NCBI GenBank assembly: GCA_951801955.1
Contig: CATOOV010000005.1
Span: forward strand, 1 to 64,000
Source: an uncultured Lachnospiraceae bacterium
Lineage (GTDB): Bacteria; Bacillota; Clostridia; Lachnospirales; Lachnospiraceae
DNA: 64,000 nucleotides
Reading direction: 5' to 3'
The stretch's first letter is position 1. Every line of letters begins with the position of its first letter. A program made the position numbers and the translations under genes. Below, in pieces: positions 43,529 through 53,124 of this stretch. A model generated the notes under the pieces. That model worked only from the letters and a program-made list of their open reading frames with translations. It was not told where the DNA came from and ran no database searches.

Positions 43529-44746
43529 CTAATTCCCAAAATACGTATCCAGCCCATTGGCAATTCCCTCTGCAAGCTGCTGCTGATAACCGCCATCCGC
43601 CATATTCTGGTCTTCTGTAGGATTTGTCATAAAGCCCATTTCTACAATGGTGACAGGGACAGTACACCAATTGATTCCGCTCATGCTGTCTGTCTCCCAG
43701 ATATACTTCTTATTTGCCCCAGTGGCATTGACTGCGCCGTCCAGCACACACTCTGACAGGCTGCGGCACTGGCTGTAGAGATTTCCCATATATGGATTGG
43801 CAGAAGTGGGACAAATTGTGAGAATACCATGTTCCCCGCTGTCGTCGGCACCATTGGCATGGACACGGATAAAAGCATCTGCACCTGCATTATTGGCAAC
43901 TGCAGCACGCTCACTATTGCTGATATTCACATCATGGCTGGTACGCACCATCATCACTTGATACCCTCTCGCCTCAAGCTCTGCCTGCAGCTTCAGGGAT
44001 ACCTGAAGGGTCAGCTCATACTCATTCAGTCCGGTCACACAGCCAGAGGTGCCGCTGGCAACCTTAGCCTTGGTCTCAGAAGCTCCTGGACCAATTGGTT
44101 CCTGTTCGCTGTTGCCATGTGCCTGATGTCCTGCATCAATCACCACCAGATAACCATTATCTGTCACCTCTGAGGCAAGCTGCAGATATTCCGATGCAAT
44201 ATAATATTCCTGATCCCCCACTTTTACCGCACTCCAAGTTCCATCATCCGCCGTCCTGGTAAACGGACTTCTTCTGGGCACGGTCTGATATACCTCACTG
44301 TCTGTAGAAGGGGTTTTTCTTATATTTACAGAGGAGGTAGTCACTACCTCCTCTTCAGCATAAACTACCGTGTCAGGATTTAAGGCAGGAACCGATGCCT
44401 CTTTCTTTTTGGAAGATTCCTCATCCTTTTTGGAATCTTTTTTATTTTCTTTGCCCTTCTGCTGCTCTTTGGATTCCTGTTTACTTTCTTGGGAGCCTTT
44501 TTCCTCGCCCTTCTGCTGCTCTTTGGATTCCTGTTTACTTTCTTGGGAGCCTTTTCCCTCTCCCTTAGGCTCCTCTTTGGCTTGCTCCTCTTTCGTTTCC
44601 AAATCCTGCTTTCGTTCTTCTTTTTCATTCTCTGAATTGCCAGCAATATTCTCATTTTCCTGCTGATTTTGGAAGCCTTTGCCGGCACAGCCGCCAAGGA
44701 CCAGCGCCAAAAGCATCAGTACTATAAGAATCAGATATTTTTTCAT
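43529..44746 (-). CDS. Lipoprotein N-acetylmuramoyl-L-alanine amidase with SH3 domain
   Basis: A 405-residue lipoprotein. The signal peptide ends in the lipobox LGGC (about residues 17-20). Residues 24-120 are a charged, repetitive spacer; an SH3-like wall-binding domain (SSVNIRKTPSTDSEVYQTV, begins about 137) follows; then an Amidase_3 zinc domain with VVIDAGHQAHG, EQEPIGPG, RVHANGAD and TIVEMGFMTN. It cleaves the stem peptide from muramic acid. The start at 44746 follows GAGAGGATACCG. Pyruvate kinase lies upstream, with a MITE-like element between them. Confidence 0.92.
   Translation of the reverse strand: MKKYLILIVLMLLALVLGGCAGKGFQNQQENENIAGNSENEKEERKQDLETKEEQAKEEPKGEGKGSQESKQESKEQQKGEEKGSQESKQESKEQQKGKENKKDSKKDEESSKKKEASVPALNPDTVVYAEEEVVTTSSVNIRKTPSTDSEVYQTVPRRSPFTRTADDGTWSAVKVGDQEYYIASEYLQLASEVTDNGYLVVIDAGHQAHGNSEQEPIGPGASETKAKVASGTSGCVTGLNEYELTLQVSLKLQAELEARGYQVMMVRTSHDVNISNSERAAVANNAGADAFIRVHANGADDSGEHGILTICPTSANPYMGNLYSQCRSLSECVLDGAVNATGANKKYIWETDSMSGINWCTVPVTIVEMGFMTNPTEDQNMADGGYQQQLAEGIANGLDTYFGN
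44454..44561 (-). repeat. 54-bp tandem repeat inside the amidase gene
   Basis: Two near-identical 54-bp units (44454-44507 and 44508-44561) encode KGSQESKQESKEQQKGEE twice in the spacer after the lipid anchor. Frame is kept, so copy-number change would only alter linker length. Confidence 0.85.
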
Positions 44747-44769
44747 CGGTATCCTCTCTCCTGTCACCT

Positions 44770-44915
44770 ATTAACGATTACTAGGTAATTGCGAAACTAC
44801 CAAATGATCAAAGTTTCCTATACAATTTTACCTAAATATTTTCTATCAAATTTCTTGAATTGTATAGGAAACTTATAAAACGATTGCGTTTCGCAATTAC
44901 CTAATTAACGATTAC
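44770..44915. mobile_element. 122-bp MITE-like element with 12-bp target duplication
   Basis: The element (44782-44903) has perfect 16-bp terminal inverted repeats, TAGGTAATTGCGAAAC, and an inner 17-bp inverted repeat AAGTTTCCTATACAATT. It is flanked on both sides by ATTAACGATTAC (44770-44781 and 44904-44915), a perfect 12-bp direct repeat with no extra bases. It has no coding capacity. The target includes the last codons and stop of pyruvate kinase, which are restored by the duplication. Confidence 0.9.
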
Positions 44916-46659
44916 AACTAATAATTCCTTCTCTGCTGTCCAAAGTCACATACGCCCCTGTTTTCAAAATACTGGTAGCATTTGCGGCATCAACAATAAC
45001 CGGAATATCCAGGCTCAGCCCTGCAACTACCGCATGGGAATTGTCACCGCCTTCCTCAACAATCAGCCCGGAAGCTTTGCGTATCTGCTCCATCATATCA
45101 TTGTTGGTCTCCTTTGCCACAATAATGTCCCCTTCTTTAAAATTCTTTTTCAGTTCCTCTGCATTTCTGCAGACACATATGTTCGCAGATACAGTTTTCT
45201 CATTGATGCCTTGTCCGGTGGCAAGGATATGTCCAGCTACATGGACTTTCAAAATATTCGTAGTCCCTGAAACGCCCAGTGGGACGCCTGCTGTAATAAC
45301 CGTAATGTCTCCCATAGTGACCAGCCCGGCTTTCTCTGCCATATCCACTGCATGTTCGAAGAGTTCATCCGCGTCATCTTTCTGTAAAATCTCCAATGGT
45401 GTTACTCCCCAAGAAAGATTTAACTGACGGCACACTTTCTGATGCATACTTCCGCCAATAATATTGCAGTCTGGGCGGTACTTGGAAATCATCCGTGCCG
45501 TTTTTCCTGATTGGGTCACTGTAATGATCGCTGCCGCATTCAAATCAATTGCCGTGGTACAGGTCGCATGGCTGATTGCATTGGTGATATCAGGGTTGCT
45601 CATTGTTTCCCGCATCTTAAACCGTGTGGTATAATTGATATCCTGCTCTGTCCGTATGGAAATTTTTACCATCGTCTTCAATGCCTCTACCGGAAACTGT
45701 CCTGCTGCAGTTTCTCCGGAAAGCATTATGGCACTGGTTCCGTCATAAATTGCATTTGCAACATCGGTAGCCTCAGCCCTGGTAGGTCTTGGATTCTTCA
45801 TCATGGAATCCAGCATCTGGGTAGCAGTAATGACCTGTTTTCCTGCATCAATGACCTTTTTAATAATCATTTTCTGAATTACTGGCACATCCTCCAAAGG
45901 AATTTCCACACCCATATCACCTCTTGCCACCATAATTCCGTCTGATACCCGGATAATCTCATCAATGTGATCTACTCCCTGCATATTCTCTATTTTTGCA
46001 ATGACATTGATATTATGGCAGTTCTTTTCCTCAAAAATTTTGCGGATCTGTAAAATATCATCTGCAGTACGCACAAAAGACGCCGCTACAAAATCAAAAT
46101 CGTTTTCAATTCCAAATACAATGTCCTCATAATCCTTATCACCAATATAGGGCATGGACAATTCCACATTGGGCACATTGACGCCTTTCTTATTGGAAAT
46201 GATTCCACCGTTTACTACATGGCAGATAATCTCTGTCGCTGTCACTTCCTCCACACTCAGTTCAATCAAGCCGTCATCAATCAGAATTCTGGAACCTGCC
46301 TTAACATCCTTCACCAGATCCTTGTAAGTAATAGAAACTCTGTTCTCATCTCCCACAATCTCTTCCGTTGTCAGAACAAATCTCTGTCCGGCGTGAAGCT
46401 GTGCCTTTCCGCCTTCCAGTTCGCGCAGACGAATTTCAGGACCCTTGGTATCTAACAAAGTTGCAATCGGAAGGTTCAGTTCTTCCCGCAGCTTTTGCAC
46501 CTTTTTCAGGCGTTCTCCCTGCTCCTCATGGGTTCCATGGGAAAAATTAAATCTTGCAACATTCATCCCCTCAAGCATCAGCTGCTTTAATACATCATCT
46601 TTGTCTGTTGCTGGTCCCAAAGTACAAATAATTTTTGTTTTTCTCATATTTTTCATCAT
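44905..46659 (-). CDS. pyk: Pyruvate kinase with C-terminal PEP-utiliser domain
   Basis: A 584-residue glycolytic enzyme making pyruvate and ATP from phosphoenolpyruvate. It has KIICTLGPATD at the N-terminus, the catalytic signature IIAKIENMQGVDHIDEI (about residues 212-228), MVARGDMGVEIP and TATQMLDSMMKNPRPTRAEATDVANA. Beyond residue 475 it carries the extra domain seen in Bacillus-type enzymes (IVEEGGDNSHAVVAGLSLDIPVIV). The start at 46659 follows AGGAGAGTGT. The stop codon lies in the duplicated target of the MITE-like element. It follows the carbamate-kinase-like gene by 18 bases. Confidence 0.95.
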   Translation of the reverse strand: MMKNMRKTKIICTLGPATDKDDVLKQLMLEGMNVARFNFSHGTHEEQGERLKKVQKLREELNLPIATLLDTKGPEIRLRELEGGKAQLHAGQRFVLTTEEIVGDENRVSITYKDLVKDVKAGSRILIDDGLIELSVEEVTATEIICHVVNGGIISNKKGVNVPNVELSMPYIGDKDYEDIVFGIENDFDFVAASFVRTADDILQIRKIFEEKNCHNINVIAKIENMQGVDHIDEIIRVSDGIMVARGDMGVEIPLEDVPVIQKMIIKKVIDAGKQVITATQMLDSMMKNPRPTRAEATDVANAIYDGTSAIMLSGETAAGQFPVEALKTMVKISIRTEQDINYTTRFKMRETMSNPDITNAISHATCTTAIDLNAAAIITVTQSGKTARMISKYRPDCNIIGGSMHQKVCRQLNLSWGVTPLEILQKDDADELFEHAVDMAEKAGLVTMGDITVITAGVPLGVSGTTNILKVHVAGHILATGQGINEKTVSANICVCRNAEELKKNFKEGDIIVAKETNNDMMEQIRKASGLIVEEGGDNSHAVVAGLSLDIPVIVDAANATSILKTGAYVTLDSREGIISCNR

Positions 46660-46677
46660 ACACTCTCCTATCAGCAT

Positions 46678-47610
46678 TTATTTATGGATTAATGTGCCTG
46701 CTTCACCCACGCTGTCCTCCCTGGAGACATCCAGTTTGGTGATTTGCACACTGCGCACAGCAGAATTACCAATAAATTCAATTGCCGTTTCAATCTTAGG
46801 AAGCATTGTTCCTGGCTCAAACTGCCCTTCTTCCATATATTTCTTTGCCAAAGATACAGTCATCTCATCAATAGTCTGCTCATTTTCTTTACCAAAATTC
46901 AGACACACTTTCTCTACGCTGGTTAAAATCACCAGGCGATCTGCATCCACCATATCTGCGAGTTTACCAGCAGCCGAATCTTTCTCAATCACTGCACTTG
47001 CCCCTTTGAGCTTGTTTCCCTGTGCCAGCACTGGAATACCGCCGCCGCCGCAGGCAATCACCACCTGGTCTGCGTCCAGCAGTGCGCGGATGGCATCAAT
47101 TTCCACAATATCCACAGGTCTTGGAGCCGCTACAATTCTGCGGTATCCTTCCTTTGTCTTTGCAACATGGTTCCCCTTTTTTTCCTCTGCCTCTGCTTCC
47201 TCCTCCGTCATCACACGCCCAATCACTTTTGTAGGATGGTAAAAAGCATCGTCATAAGGATCTACTAATACCTGGGTGAGAATGGTTGACACCGGCTTAT
47301 AAATCCCGCGATTCAATAGCTCCGTGCGAATGGCATTCTGAAGGTCATAACCGATATACCCCTGGCTCATCGCAGAGCAGACAGACATGGGTGTTGCCGT
47401 ATATTCAGGATAAATCCGGCAAAATTCTGCCATAGCAGTATGAATCATTCCAACCTGTGGACCATTGCTGTGGGAAATAACCACCTGATAATCTTCTTTG
47501 ATAAAGTCAACCACCGCTTTTGCCGTCCTTTTGGTTGCACTTTTCTGTTCTGGCAATGTAGTTCCCAGTGCATCATGCCCTAATGCGATTACGATTTTTT
47601 TCTTTCTCAT
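46678..47610 (-). CDS. arcC: Carbamate kinase-like protein
   Basis: A 310-residue amino acid kinase-fold protein. Most carbamate kinase motifs are present: SHSNGPQVGM (about residues 45-54), VVASPRP-like IVAAPRPVDIVE, VIACGGGGIPV (about 195-205), ASAVIEKDSAAGKLADMVDAD and LPKIETAIEFIGN. The N-terminal phosphate loop, usually LGGNAL, reads ALGHDALGTTL, so activity or specificity may differ. Neither arginine deiminase nor ornithine carbamoyltransferase is nearby. The start at 47610 follows GGAGGGATTTTTT. It probably shares a transcript with pyruvate kinase. Confidence 0.85.
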   Translation of the reverse strand: MRKKKIVIALGHDALGTTLPEQKSATKRTAKAVVDFIKEDYQVVISHSNGPQVGMIHTAMAEFCRIYPEYTATPMSVCSAMSQGYIGYDLQNAIRTELLNRGIYKPVSTILTQVLVDPYDDAFYHPTKVIGRVMTEEEAEAEEKKGNHVAKTKEGYRRIVAAPRPVDIVEIDAIRALLDADQVVIACGGGGIPVLAQGNKLKGASAVIEKDSAAGKLADMVDADRLVILTSVEKVCLNFGKENEQTIDEMTVSLAKKYMEEGQFEPGTMLPKIETAIEFIGNSAVRSVQITKLDVSREDSVGEAGTLIHK

Positions 47611-47634
47611 AAAAAATCCCTCCATATACAGTAG

Positions 47635-47667
47635 GACGCCAATCCTGATACTAGCCGGATTGGCGTC
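47635..47667. terminator. Hairpin between htrA and the carbamate kinase-like gene
   Basis: GACGCCAATCC and GGATTGGCGTC form a perfect 11-bp stem with an 11-base loop. No long U-run follows on the minus strand, so termination may be weak. Confidence 0.55.
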
Positions 47668-47716
47668 TCGGTTTATCTTTATCCTACCATATTTTTAGGG
47701 ATTTTAAAAGAAAAAT

Positions 47717-49627
47717 TTAATTGTTCTTCCTTCCTAACTTAACGCTTACTTTTTCTTCCTTCCACTCACCATTTTCATTTCTCTGAATGGTCACCTCTAC
47801 CTCGGTATTTGCGGCATAGTACTGCATAATATCCTGTAGCCCTTCCATAGATTGGACTTTTCTGCCGTCAAATTCTGTGATCACATCCCCTTTCTTAATC
47901 CCTGCCTGTGCGGCAGCGCTATTCTCAGTTACCATCGTTATATATAAGCCTTCTGGCATTCCGAAGCTCTCTGACAATTCCCCTGTTACATCCTGTCCCG
48001 CAACACCTAAAAATGCGGAGTCAGATTCATCCACCAGTTCTCTATTAATCAAGTCGTTGATAATTGGTTCTGCTGCGGAAATCGGAATGGAATAGCCCAT
48101 ACCTTCCACCTCAGTATCGGAATATTTTACAGAGTTAATCCCTATTACTTCGCCATTCATATTTAACAGCGCACCGCCGCTGTTACCAGGATTGATTGCC
48201 GCATCGGTCTGAAGCAGGTCATTCGTAATAGAAGCGCCTGTTGTTTCATCTTGTACGGTTACTTCTCTGTCTAGTGCACTGATCACGCCTGTTGTCACTG
48301 ACTGTCCATACCCCAATGCATTTCCAATTGCCACTACCGACTGTCCCACCTTGATGTCATCTGAATTGCCCAGAGTTGCCACCTTAATCTGATTCATGGT
48401 ATCGCTTGGGATATCCTTCACTTTCACTGCAAGTACTGCAAGATCTGTGCTGGCGTCCGTGCCTTTAATCTCTGCTGTTACTTGCTGGTCATCAATGAAA
48501 TTTACTGTAAGCTGCGTGGAATTGGCAACCACATGGTTATTGGTGGCAACATAGATTTCTTCCTCTGTCTGCCCTATAATAATCCCACTTCCTGCACTGG
48601 AAGTCTCCTGCTGGAACCTCCTTCCAAAGAAGTCTGCTTCCATCTGTCCCATATTCGTAATGGAGACAATCGAAGGCATTACATTTTCCACAATGTCAGA
48701 GACATCTGTAACTGTAGTTGCCGTACTTACATTGGTAGCAGACAAGCTGCCATTGTTCACTGTGGGTTTTTCAGCATTTCCTGCTGAAGTTTCCACTTTT
48801 GCCTGTTTGCCTGATGTACGTTCAAAGGCAAGTCCTGTTCCATAAAATACGGTGCTGGACACCAGTCCAAATACTAGGGCAAGCGCTGCACATTTTATGA
48901 CTGTCATTCCAAAACTATGTTGTTTCTTCATACCAGAAACTTTCTGTTTCTTCTTTTCTTTCTTATCGGAAGCATTCTTTGCTTCCTGAAAAGCTGGATT
49001 GCCTGCAGTGTAGCTTTGTTCTGTCCCATATCCTTGATTTCCTGTCTGTCCTTCTGAATAACCTTGATTTCCAGTATAACCCTTGGCGCCCTGTGCTGCT
49101 GTATATCCCTGGGTTCCAGCCTGATCTGTAGCATAATCCTGATTTCTGGCATAACTATTGCCGCCTGTCTGGGTATCTCCATAACTCCCTGTTGTATAAG
49201 TCCTCTGGGCGCTGCTGTTCTCCTCTTCTCTTCTCTCATAATAATTGGGATTGCGCTCCTGATTCTCCTGATTCACATAACTGTAAGAATATATGGAGCC
49301 GGAAGCGCCTGTATTTGTGGGAACCTCCTGGCTGGAATCTGCCTGTACCATGTTTCCATTCATCGTATTTCCCATATTTTCCATATTCTCGCTTCCTGTA
49401 TTCATTGTATTTCCTGTATTTTCCATATGATTGCCTCCTGCGTTCATTGTATTGCCTGTATTCTCCATATTTCCACCTCTGTCCCTTTCATTTTCTGTAT
49501 GTTCCATATTGTTTTTATCTATTGTATGCTCCATATGGCTTCTAGTAATATCATCCACATGGCCATTTGTATTATGATTCATATTGTTGCTAAAATTATT
49601 TTCATTATAATTATAATTATTTTCCAT
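47717..49627 (-). CDS. htrA: HtrA/DegP-type membrane-anchored serine protease
   Basis: A 636-residue surface protease for misfolded exported proteins. Residues 1-225 are an unusually long Asn/Gly/Met/Tyr-rich cytoplasmic tail with repeats such as MENTGNTMN and GNQGY. A membrane anchor (VIKCAALALVFGLVSSTVFY) lies at about 241-260. The trypsin-like domain has the triad His in ATNNHVV, Asp in TDLAVLAV and Ser in NPGNSGGALL. One PDZ domain ends the protein (AQAGIKKGDVITEFDGRKV). The ATG at 49627 follows GGAGACGTTGGTT; a TTG six bases earlier is less likely. Confidence 0.94.
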   Translation of the reverse strand: MENNYNYNENNFSNNMNHNTNGHVDDITRSHMEHTIDKNNMEHTENERDRGGNMENTGNTMNAGGNHMENTGNTMNTGSENMENMGNTMNGNMVQADSSQEVPTNTGASGSIYSYSYVNQENQERNPNYYERREEENSSAQRTYTTGSYGDTQTGGNSYARNQDYATDQAGTQGYTAAQGAKGYTGNQGYSEGQTGNQGYGTEQSYTAGNPAFQEAKNASDKKEKKKQKVSGMKKQHSFGMTVIKCAALALVFGLVSSTVFYGTGLAFERTSGKQAKVETSAGNAEKPTVNNGSLSATNVSTATTVTDVSDIVENVMPSIVSITNMGQMEADFFGRRFQQETSSAGSGIIIGQTEEEIYVATNNHVVANSTQLTVNFIDDQQVTAEIKGTDASTDLAVLAVKVKDIPSDTMNQIKVATLGNSDDIKVGQSVVAIGNALGYGQSVTTGVISALDREVTVQDETTGASITNDLLQTDAAINPGNSGGALLNMNGEVIGINSVKYSDTEVEGMGYSIPISAAEPIINDLINRELVDESDSAFLGVAGQDVTGELSESFGMPEGLYITMVTENSAAAQAGIKKGDVITEFDGRKVQSMEGLQDIMQYYAANTEVEVTIQRNENGEWKEEKVSVKLGRKNN

Positions 49628-49818
49628 AACCAACGTCTCCTTTCTTCTTTTGCTCTCCCTTCGTTTCTAATTAGCAGTTTACGGAACAATTGTGACTAAT
49701 TTGTGACTAATATTTTAAAAAAAAGTGTTTTTCCATTTTTGCCGCTAATGTAAATACTGTACCCAAATTTACGGATAACCCTTATAGGATGAGGAATGAA
49801 AGAATCTGTTAACTAGCC

Positions 49819-49875
49819 AAAACCCCAGCCCCTGATTCAAACACTGACAGCGTTTGAATCAGGGGCTGGGGTTTT
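49819..49875. terminator. Strong terminator after glmS
   Basis: A 24-bp stem, AAAACCCCAGCCCC paired with GGGGCTGGGGTTTT plus ten more pairs, and a 9-base loop. U-runs are available on both strands. It lies about 100 bases beyond the glmS stop and isolates glmS from htrA. Confidence 0.9.
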
Positions 49876-49977
49876 CCAGACTGGCTTCTGCAAGCCCTGG
49901 CACGGGATTTGCTGCACTTTTGCTGGCATCACACATTCCCAATCCCTGCGCCCAAAAAAGAAATGTATCTCGAACTA

Positions 49978-51804
49978 TCATTCCACCGTTACAGATTTCG
50001 CAAGATTCCGTGGTTTATCCACATCACAGCCTTTTCCTACAGATACATAATAGCTAAAGAGCTGCAGGGGAATAATCGCCAGAGAATTGGTAAACCAGCG
50101 ATTTGTCTGGGGAATATAGATTACATAATCCGCAGCTTTCTTAATTTCAAGATTCCCAGTATTTGTCACTGCCAATACAAAGGCGCCACGGCTGGTCAAT
50201 TCTACAATATTGCTGATGGTCTTTTTATAAAGTTCTTCCTGAGTCAGCACTGCTGCGACCAACGTCCCCTCCTCAATCAGGGAAATCGTGCCATGTTTTA
50301 ACTCGCCTGCCGCATATGCCTCAGAATGGATATAGGAAATCTCCTTAAGTTTTAAGGAACCTTCCATAGAAATGGCATAGTCAAGACCACGTCCCACAAA
50401 AAATACATCCTTTGCAGAAATATACCGGTTGGCAAAATGCTGAATCTTTTCTTTGTTGCTTAATAACATTTCAATCTGCTCCGGCAGCTTCTGTAAATCT
50501 TTAAGATACGACGCCATCTCTGCCTCTGTAATCTCACCACGAACCTTTGCAAACTGAATGGCAAGGAGATATTCTGCAATCAACTGCGCGCTGTATGCTT
50601 TCGTGGTAGCCACAGCGATCTCCGGACCAGCCCAGGTATACATGACTTTGTCAGCCTCCCTGGCAATGGAACTGCCCACAACATTGACAATACCCAATGT
50701 CTGAATCCCCCTGCCCTTTGCTTCACGCAGCGCAGCAAGGGAATCTGCTGTCTCACCTGACTGGCTGATAATAATTACAAGTTCATCTTCCTGGAGAATT
50801 GGATTCCGATAACGGAACTCGGAGGCAAGATCCACTTCTACCGGAATACGTGCCATACCTTCAAATACATATTTCGCCGTAACTCCAGTGTGATACGCGG
50901 AACCACATGCCACCATATGGATTTTTCGTATCCTGCGGATTTCCTCATCTGTCATTCCCAGTTCTTCAATATAAACAGCGCCATCCTTAATACGGGGGCT
51001 TAAAGTATCCCTGACTGTCTGGGGCTGCTCATACATCTCTTTTAACATAAAATGTTCATAGCCGCCTTTTTCCGCCGCATTCATATCCCAGTCAATGGTA
51101 GTGGATTCCTTTGTAATTCCTTCCCCATCCACATTATAGAAAAAGATATCCTCTCCCGATAATACTGCAATCTCCTCATTCTGGATAAAATACACATTCC
51201 GGGTATACTTTAAAACCGCAGGCACATCGGAAGCGATCAAATTCCCATCTTTTCCATGCCCTACAATCAAAGGACTGTCCTTGCGCACTGCATAGATTTG
51301 TTCTGGATGTGCTTTAAAAATAATTCCCAGACCATAAGAGCCTTCCACACGATGCATTACTTTGATAATAGCCTCAATGGGATCCCCCTTGTAATAATAA
51401 TCCAACAGATGCGCCACGACCTCTGTATCGGTATCTGAGACAAAATGATAATTTTTGTTTTCCAAATATTTTTTTAATTTCAGGTAATTTTCTATAATTC
51501 CATTATGTACAACAGCAATGGTTTCCTCCTGGTTAAAATGGGGATGCGCATTGATATTCGAGGGCGCGCCGTGAGTCGCCCACCTGGTATGGCCAATTCC
51601 AGACACCCCTGGCATGGTGGCGCCGTCGTGAGTCAGCTCACTGAGCACCTTTAACCTCCCAATTGCTTTCTGTACTTTTATGTTGTCTCCATCATACACT
51701 GCGATACCAGCGGAATCATAACCCCTATATTCTAACTTAGATAATCCATCAAGCAAAATTGGCGCTGCCTGGGATTCTCCAATATAACCTACAATGCCAC
51801 ACAT
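49978..51804 (-). CDS. glmS: Glutamine-fructose-6-phosphate aminotransferase (isomerizing)
   Basis: A 608-residue enzyme supplying glucosamine-6-phosphate for peptidoglycan. The N-terminal glutaminase has Cys2 (MCGIVGYIG) and HTRWATHGAPS; two SIS isomerase domains follow (SQSGETADSLAALREAK, GRGLDYAISMEGSLKLKEISYIHSEA) with the conserved end NLAKSVTVE. The start follows AGGAGGAAAGAAA. It lies 14 bases after the LCP gene. There is therefore no room for the glmS ribozyme often found before this gene in Firmicutes. Confidence 0.97.
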   Translation of the reverse strand: MCGIVGYIGESQAAPILLDGLSKLEYRGYDSAGIAVYDGDNIKVQKAIGRLKVLSELTHDGATMPGVSGIGHTRWATHGAPSNINAHPHFNQEETIAVVHNGIIENYLKLKKYLENKNYHFVSDTDTEVVAHLLDYYYKGDPIEAIIKVMHRVEGSYGLGIIFKAHPEQIYAVRKDSPLIVGHGKDGNLIASDVPAVLKYTRNVYFIQNEEIAVLSGEDIFFYNVDGEGITKESTTIDWDMNAAEKGGYEHFMLKEMYEQPQTVRDTLSPRIKDGAVYIEELGMTDEEIRRIRKIHMVACGSAYHTGVTAKYVFEGMARIPVEVDLASEFRYRNPILQEDELVIIISQSGETADSLAALREAKGRGIQTLGIVNVVGSSIAREADKVMYTWAGPEIAVATTKAYSAQLIAEYLLAIQFAKVRGEITEAEMASYLKDLQKLPEQIEMLLSNKEKIQHFANRYISAKDVFFVGRGLDYAISMEGSLKLKEISYIHSEAYAAGELKHGTISLIEEGTLVAAVLTQEELYKKTISNIVELTSRGAFVLAVTNTGNLEIKKAADYVIYIPQTNRWFTNSLAIIPLQLFSYYVSVGKGCDVDKPRNLAKSVTVE

Positions 51805-51818
51805 TTTCTTTCCTCCTG

Positions 51819-52943
51819 CTAATTGCTGCTTTCTCCAGATACTCCAGTCCGGTATATAATCTCATCACTAATTTTTTGTACGCTCTCTGTTACAGTATAA
51901 CTTGTTGTCCCATAAAGGAAATCATGAAGCTGCTTTACATTAGTGGCAAGATCCACTGGAATGACACAGTCTGCATCTTCTTTCTGATAAGATATATCTA
52001 CAACTACATTTTTCATATCAAACGGGAATCCTGCATTATCACCCATTTTATAATTAAACGCGTCCATTGCCATGGCTGCCAGCTCTGCTTTTCCAAGACT
52101 GGTCTGAATTTTTGGAAATACTGCGTCAATGAGTTTATTGACTGTACCCATATCTGCTTTCAATGCCTTTTCTACCATTTTATTCACTACAAGGCGCTGG
52201 CGTTCCGTTCTTTTAAAATCATCCCCCATGGTATAACGGATTCTTCCGAACGAGACTGCCTGTACCCCGTTTAACGTATACTTTCCAGCGCCAGGAAGAG
52301 GATCATAGGTCTTTCCTGTCACCTCAGAGGTTTCCACGCAATAATTATTCAGATGCACTGCTTCCTCATCTGTAACTTCCACTTCCACTCCCCCCAAGAT
52401 ATCCACTGCCTCTGCCACTGCACTGAAATCAAAGGACACATATTCTGCAATATCCAAATCCAGATTTGTATTGAGCATACGTACTGCCTGTTTGGGACCT
52501 CCCACGGCATAAGCGGCATTTGCCTTGCTGAATGCCTCCCGATTCTCTAAATCTGCCATTTTCAGGAACGTGTCCCGATAAACAGATACCAGACGTACTT
52601 CTTTGGTCTCCTTATCAATTCTCGCCACCATAATCACATCGGAATTTCCACTGTTATAAGTACTGTCTTCCCGATTATCCAGACCAAACAACGCAATGGT
52701 AGTATATTCTCCCAGCACATCCCTTGTCTCTTTGGTCAATTCTTCATTTTTTACTGATTCCGCCTCAAAAGTTTCATCTGTAGTAATCTTGTCCATCTTT
52801 GCATTGGTCCACAGCCATGCCAGCACGCCGCACAGCACAAGCAGCTCCACACACACCAGTGCAATCCCTCTCCTTAGCCGCTTTGCTTTCTTTATTTTTT
52901 TCTCTGACATAAGATTGTCCCGATCACTATTTTTCTTTGCCAT
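51819..52943 (-). CDS. LytR-CpsA-Psr (LCP) family wall-polymer ligase
   Basis: A 374-residue membrane protein with a short cytoplasmic N-terminus, one membrane segment (about residues 26-46) and an extracellular LCP domain. Motifs include FGLDNRED and SDVIMVARIDKETKEVRLVSVYRDTFL (about 88-127), NAAYAVGGP, VDILGGVEVEVTDEEAVHLN and RIRYTMGDDFKRTERQRLVV. LCP enzymes attach teichoic acids, capsule or glycans to peptidoglycan. The gene lies just before glmS and downstream of glycosyltransferases, consistent with attaching their polymer. Confidence 0.93.
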   Translation of the reverse strand: MAKKNSDRDNLMSEKKIKKAKRLRRGIALVCVELLVLCGVLAWLWTNAKMDKITTDETFEAESVKNEELTKETRDVLGEYTTIALFGLDNREDSTYNSGNSDVIMVARIDKETKEVRLVSVYRDTFLKMADLENREAFSKANAAYAVGGPKQAVRMLNTNLDLDIAEYVSFDFSAVAEAVDILGGVEVEVTDEEAVHLNNYCVETSEVTGKTYDPLPGAGKYTLNGVQAVSFGRIRYTMGDDFKRTERQRLVVNKMVEKALKADMGTVNKLIDAVFPKIQTSLGKAELAAMAMDAFNYKMGDNAGFPFDMKNVVVDISYQKEDADCVIPVDLATNVKQLHDFLYGTTSYTVTESVQKISDEIIYRTGVSGESSN

Positions 52944-53124
52944 ACCTTCACCTTTACCTATTTTTTGCTTTTTGTCTGTTTTTATTACTAATATATTTTT
53001 TAATTATTACATACTTATGACTTATATTATAATATTTCCTGTCATTTATCAACCATTATTTTGTTGAATTTCAAACTCATCTCCCAATTTTTGGCATAAA
53101 ATTACAGTTACAAGTAACTGACAT

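Noticed and set aside
44370-44666. 98-codon Ser/Phe-rich plus-strand frame
   Set aside because: It is the antisense of the Lys/Glu-rich repeated linker of the lipoprotein amidase.
51805-51818. glmS ribozyme before glmS
   Set aside because: Only 14 bases separate glmS from the preceding gene, so there is no space for the ribozyme.
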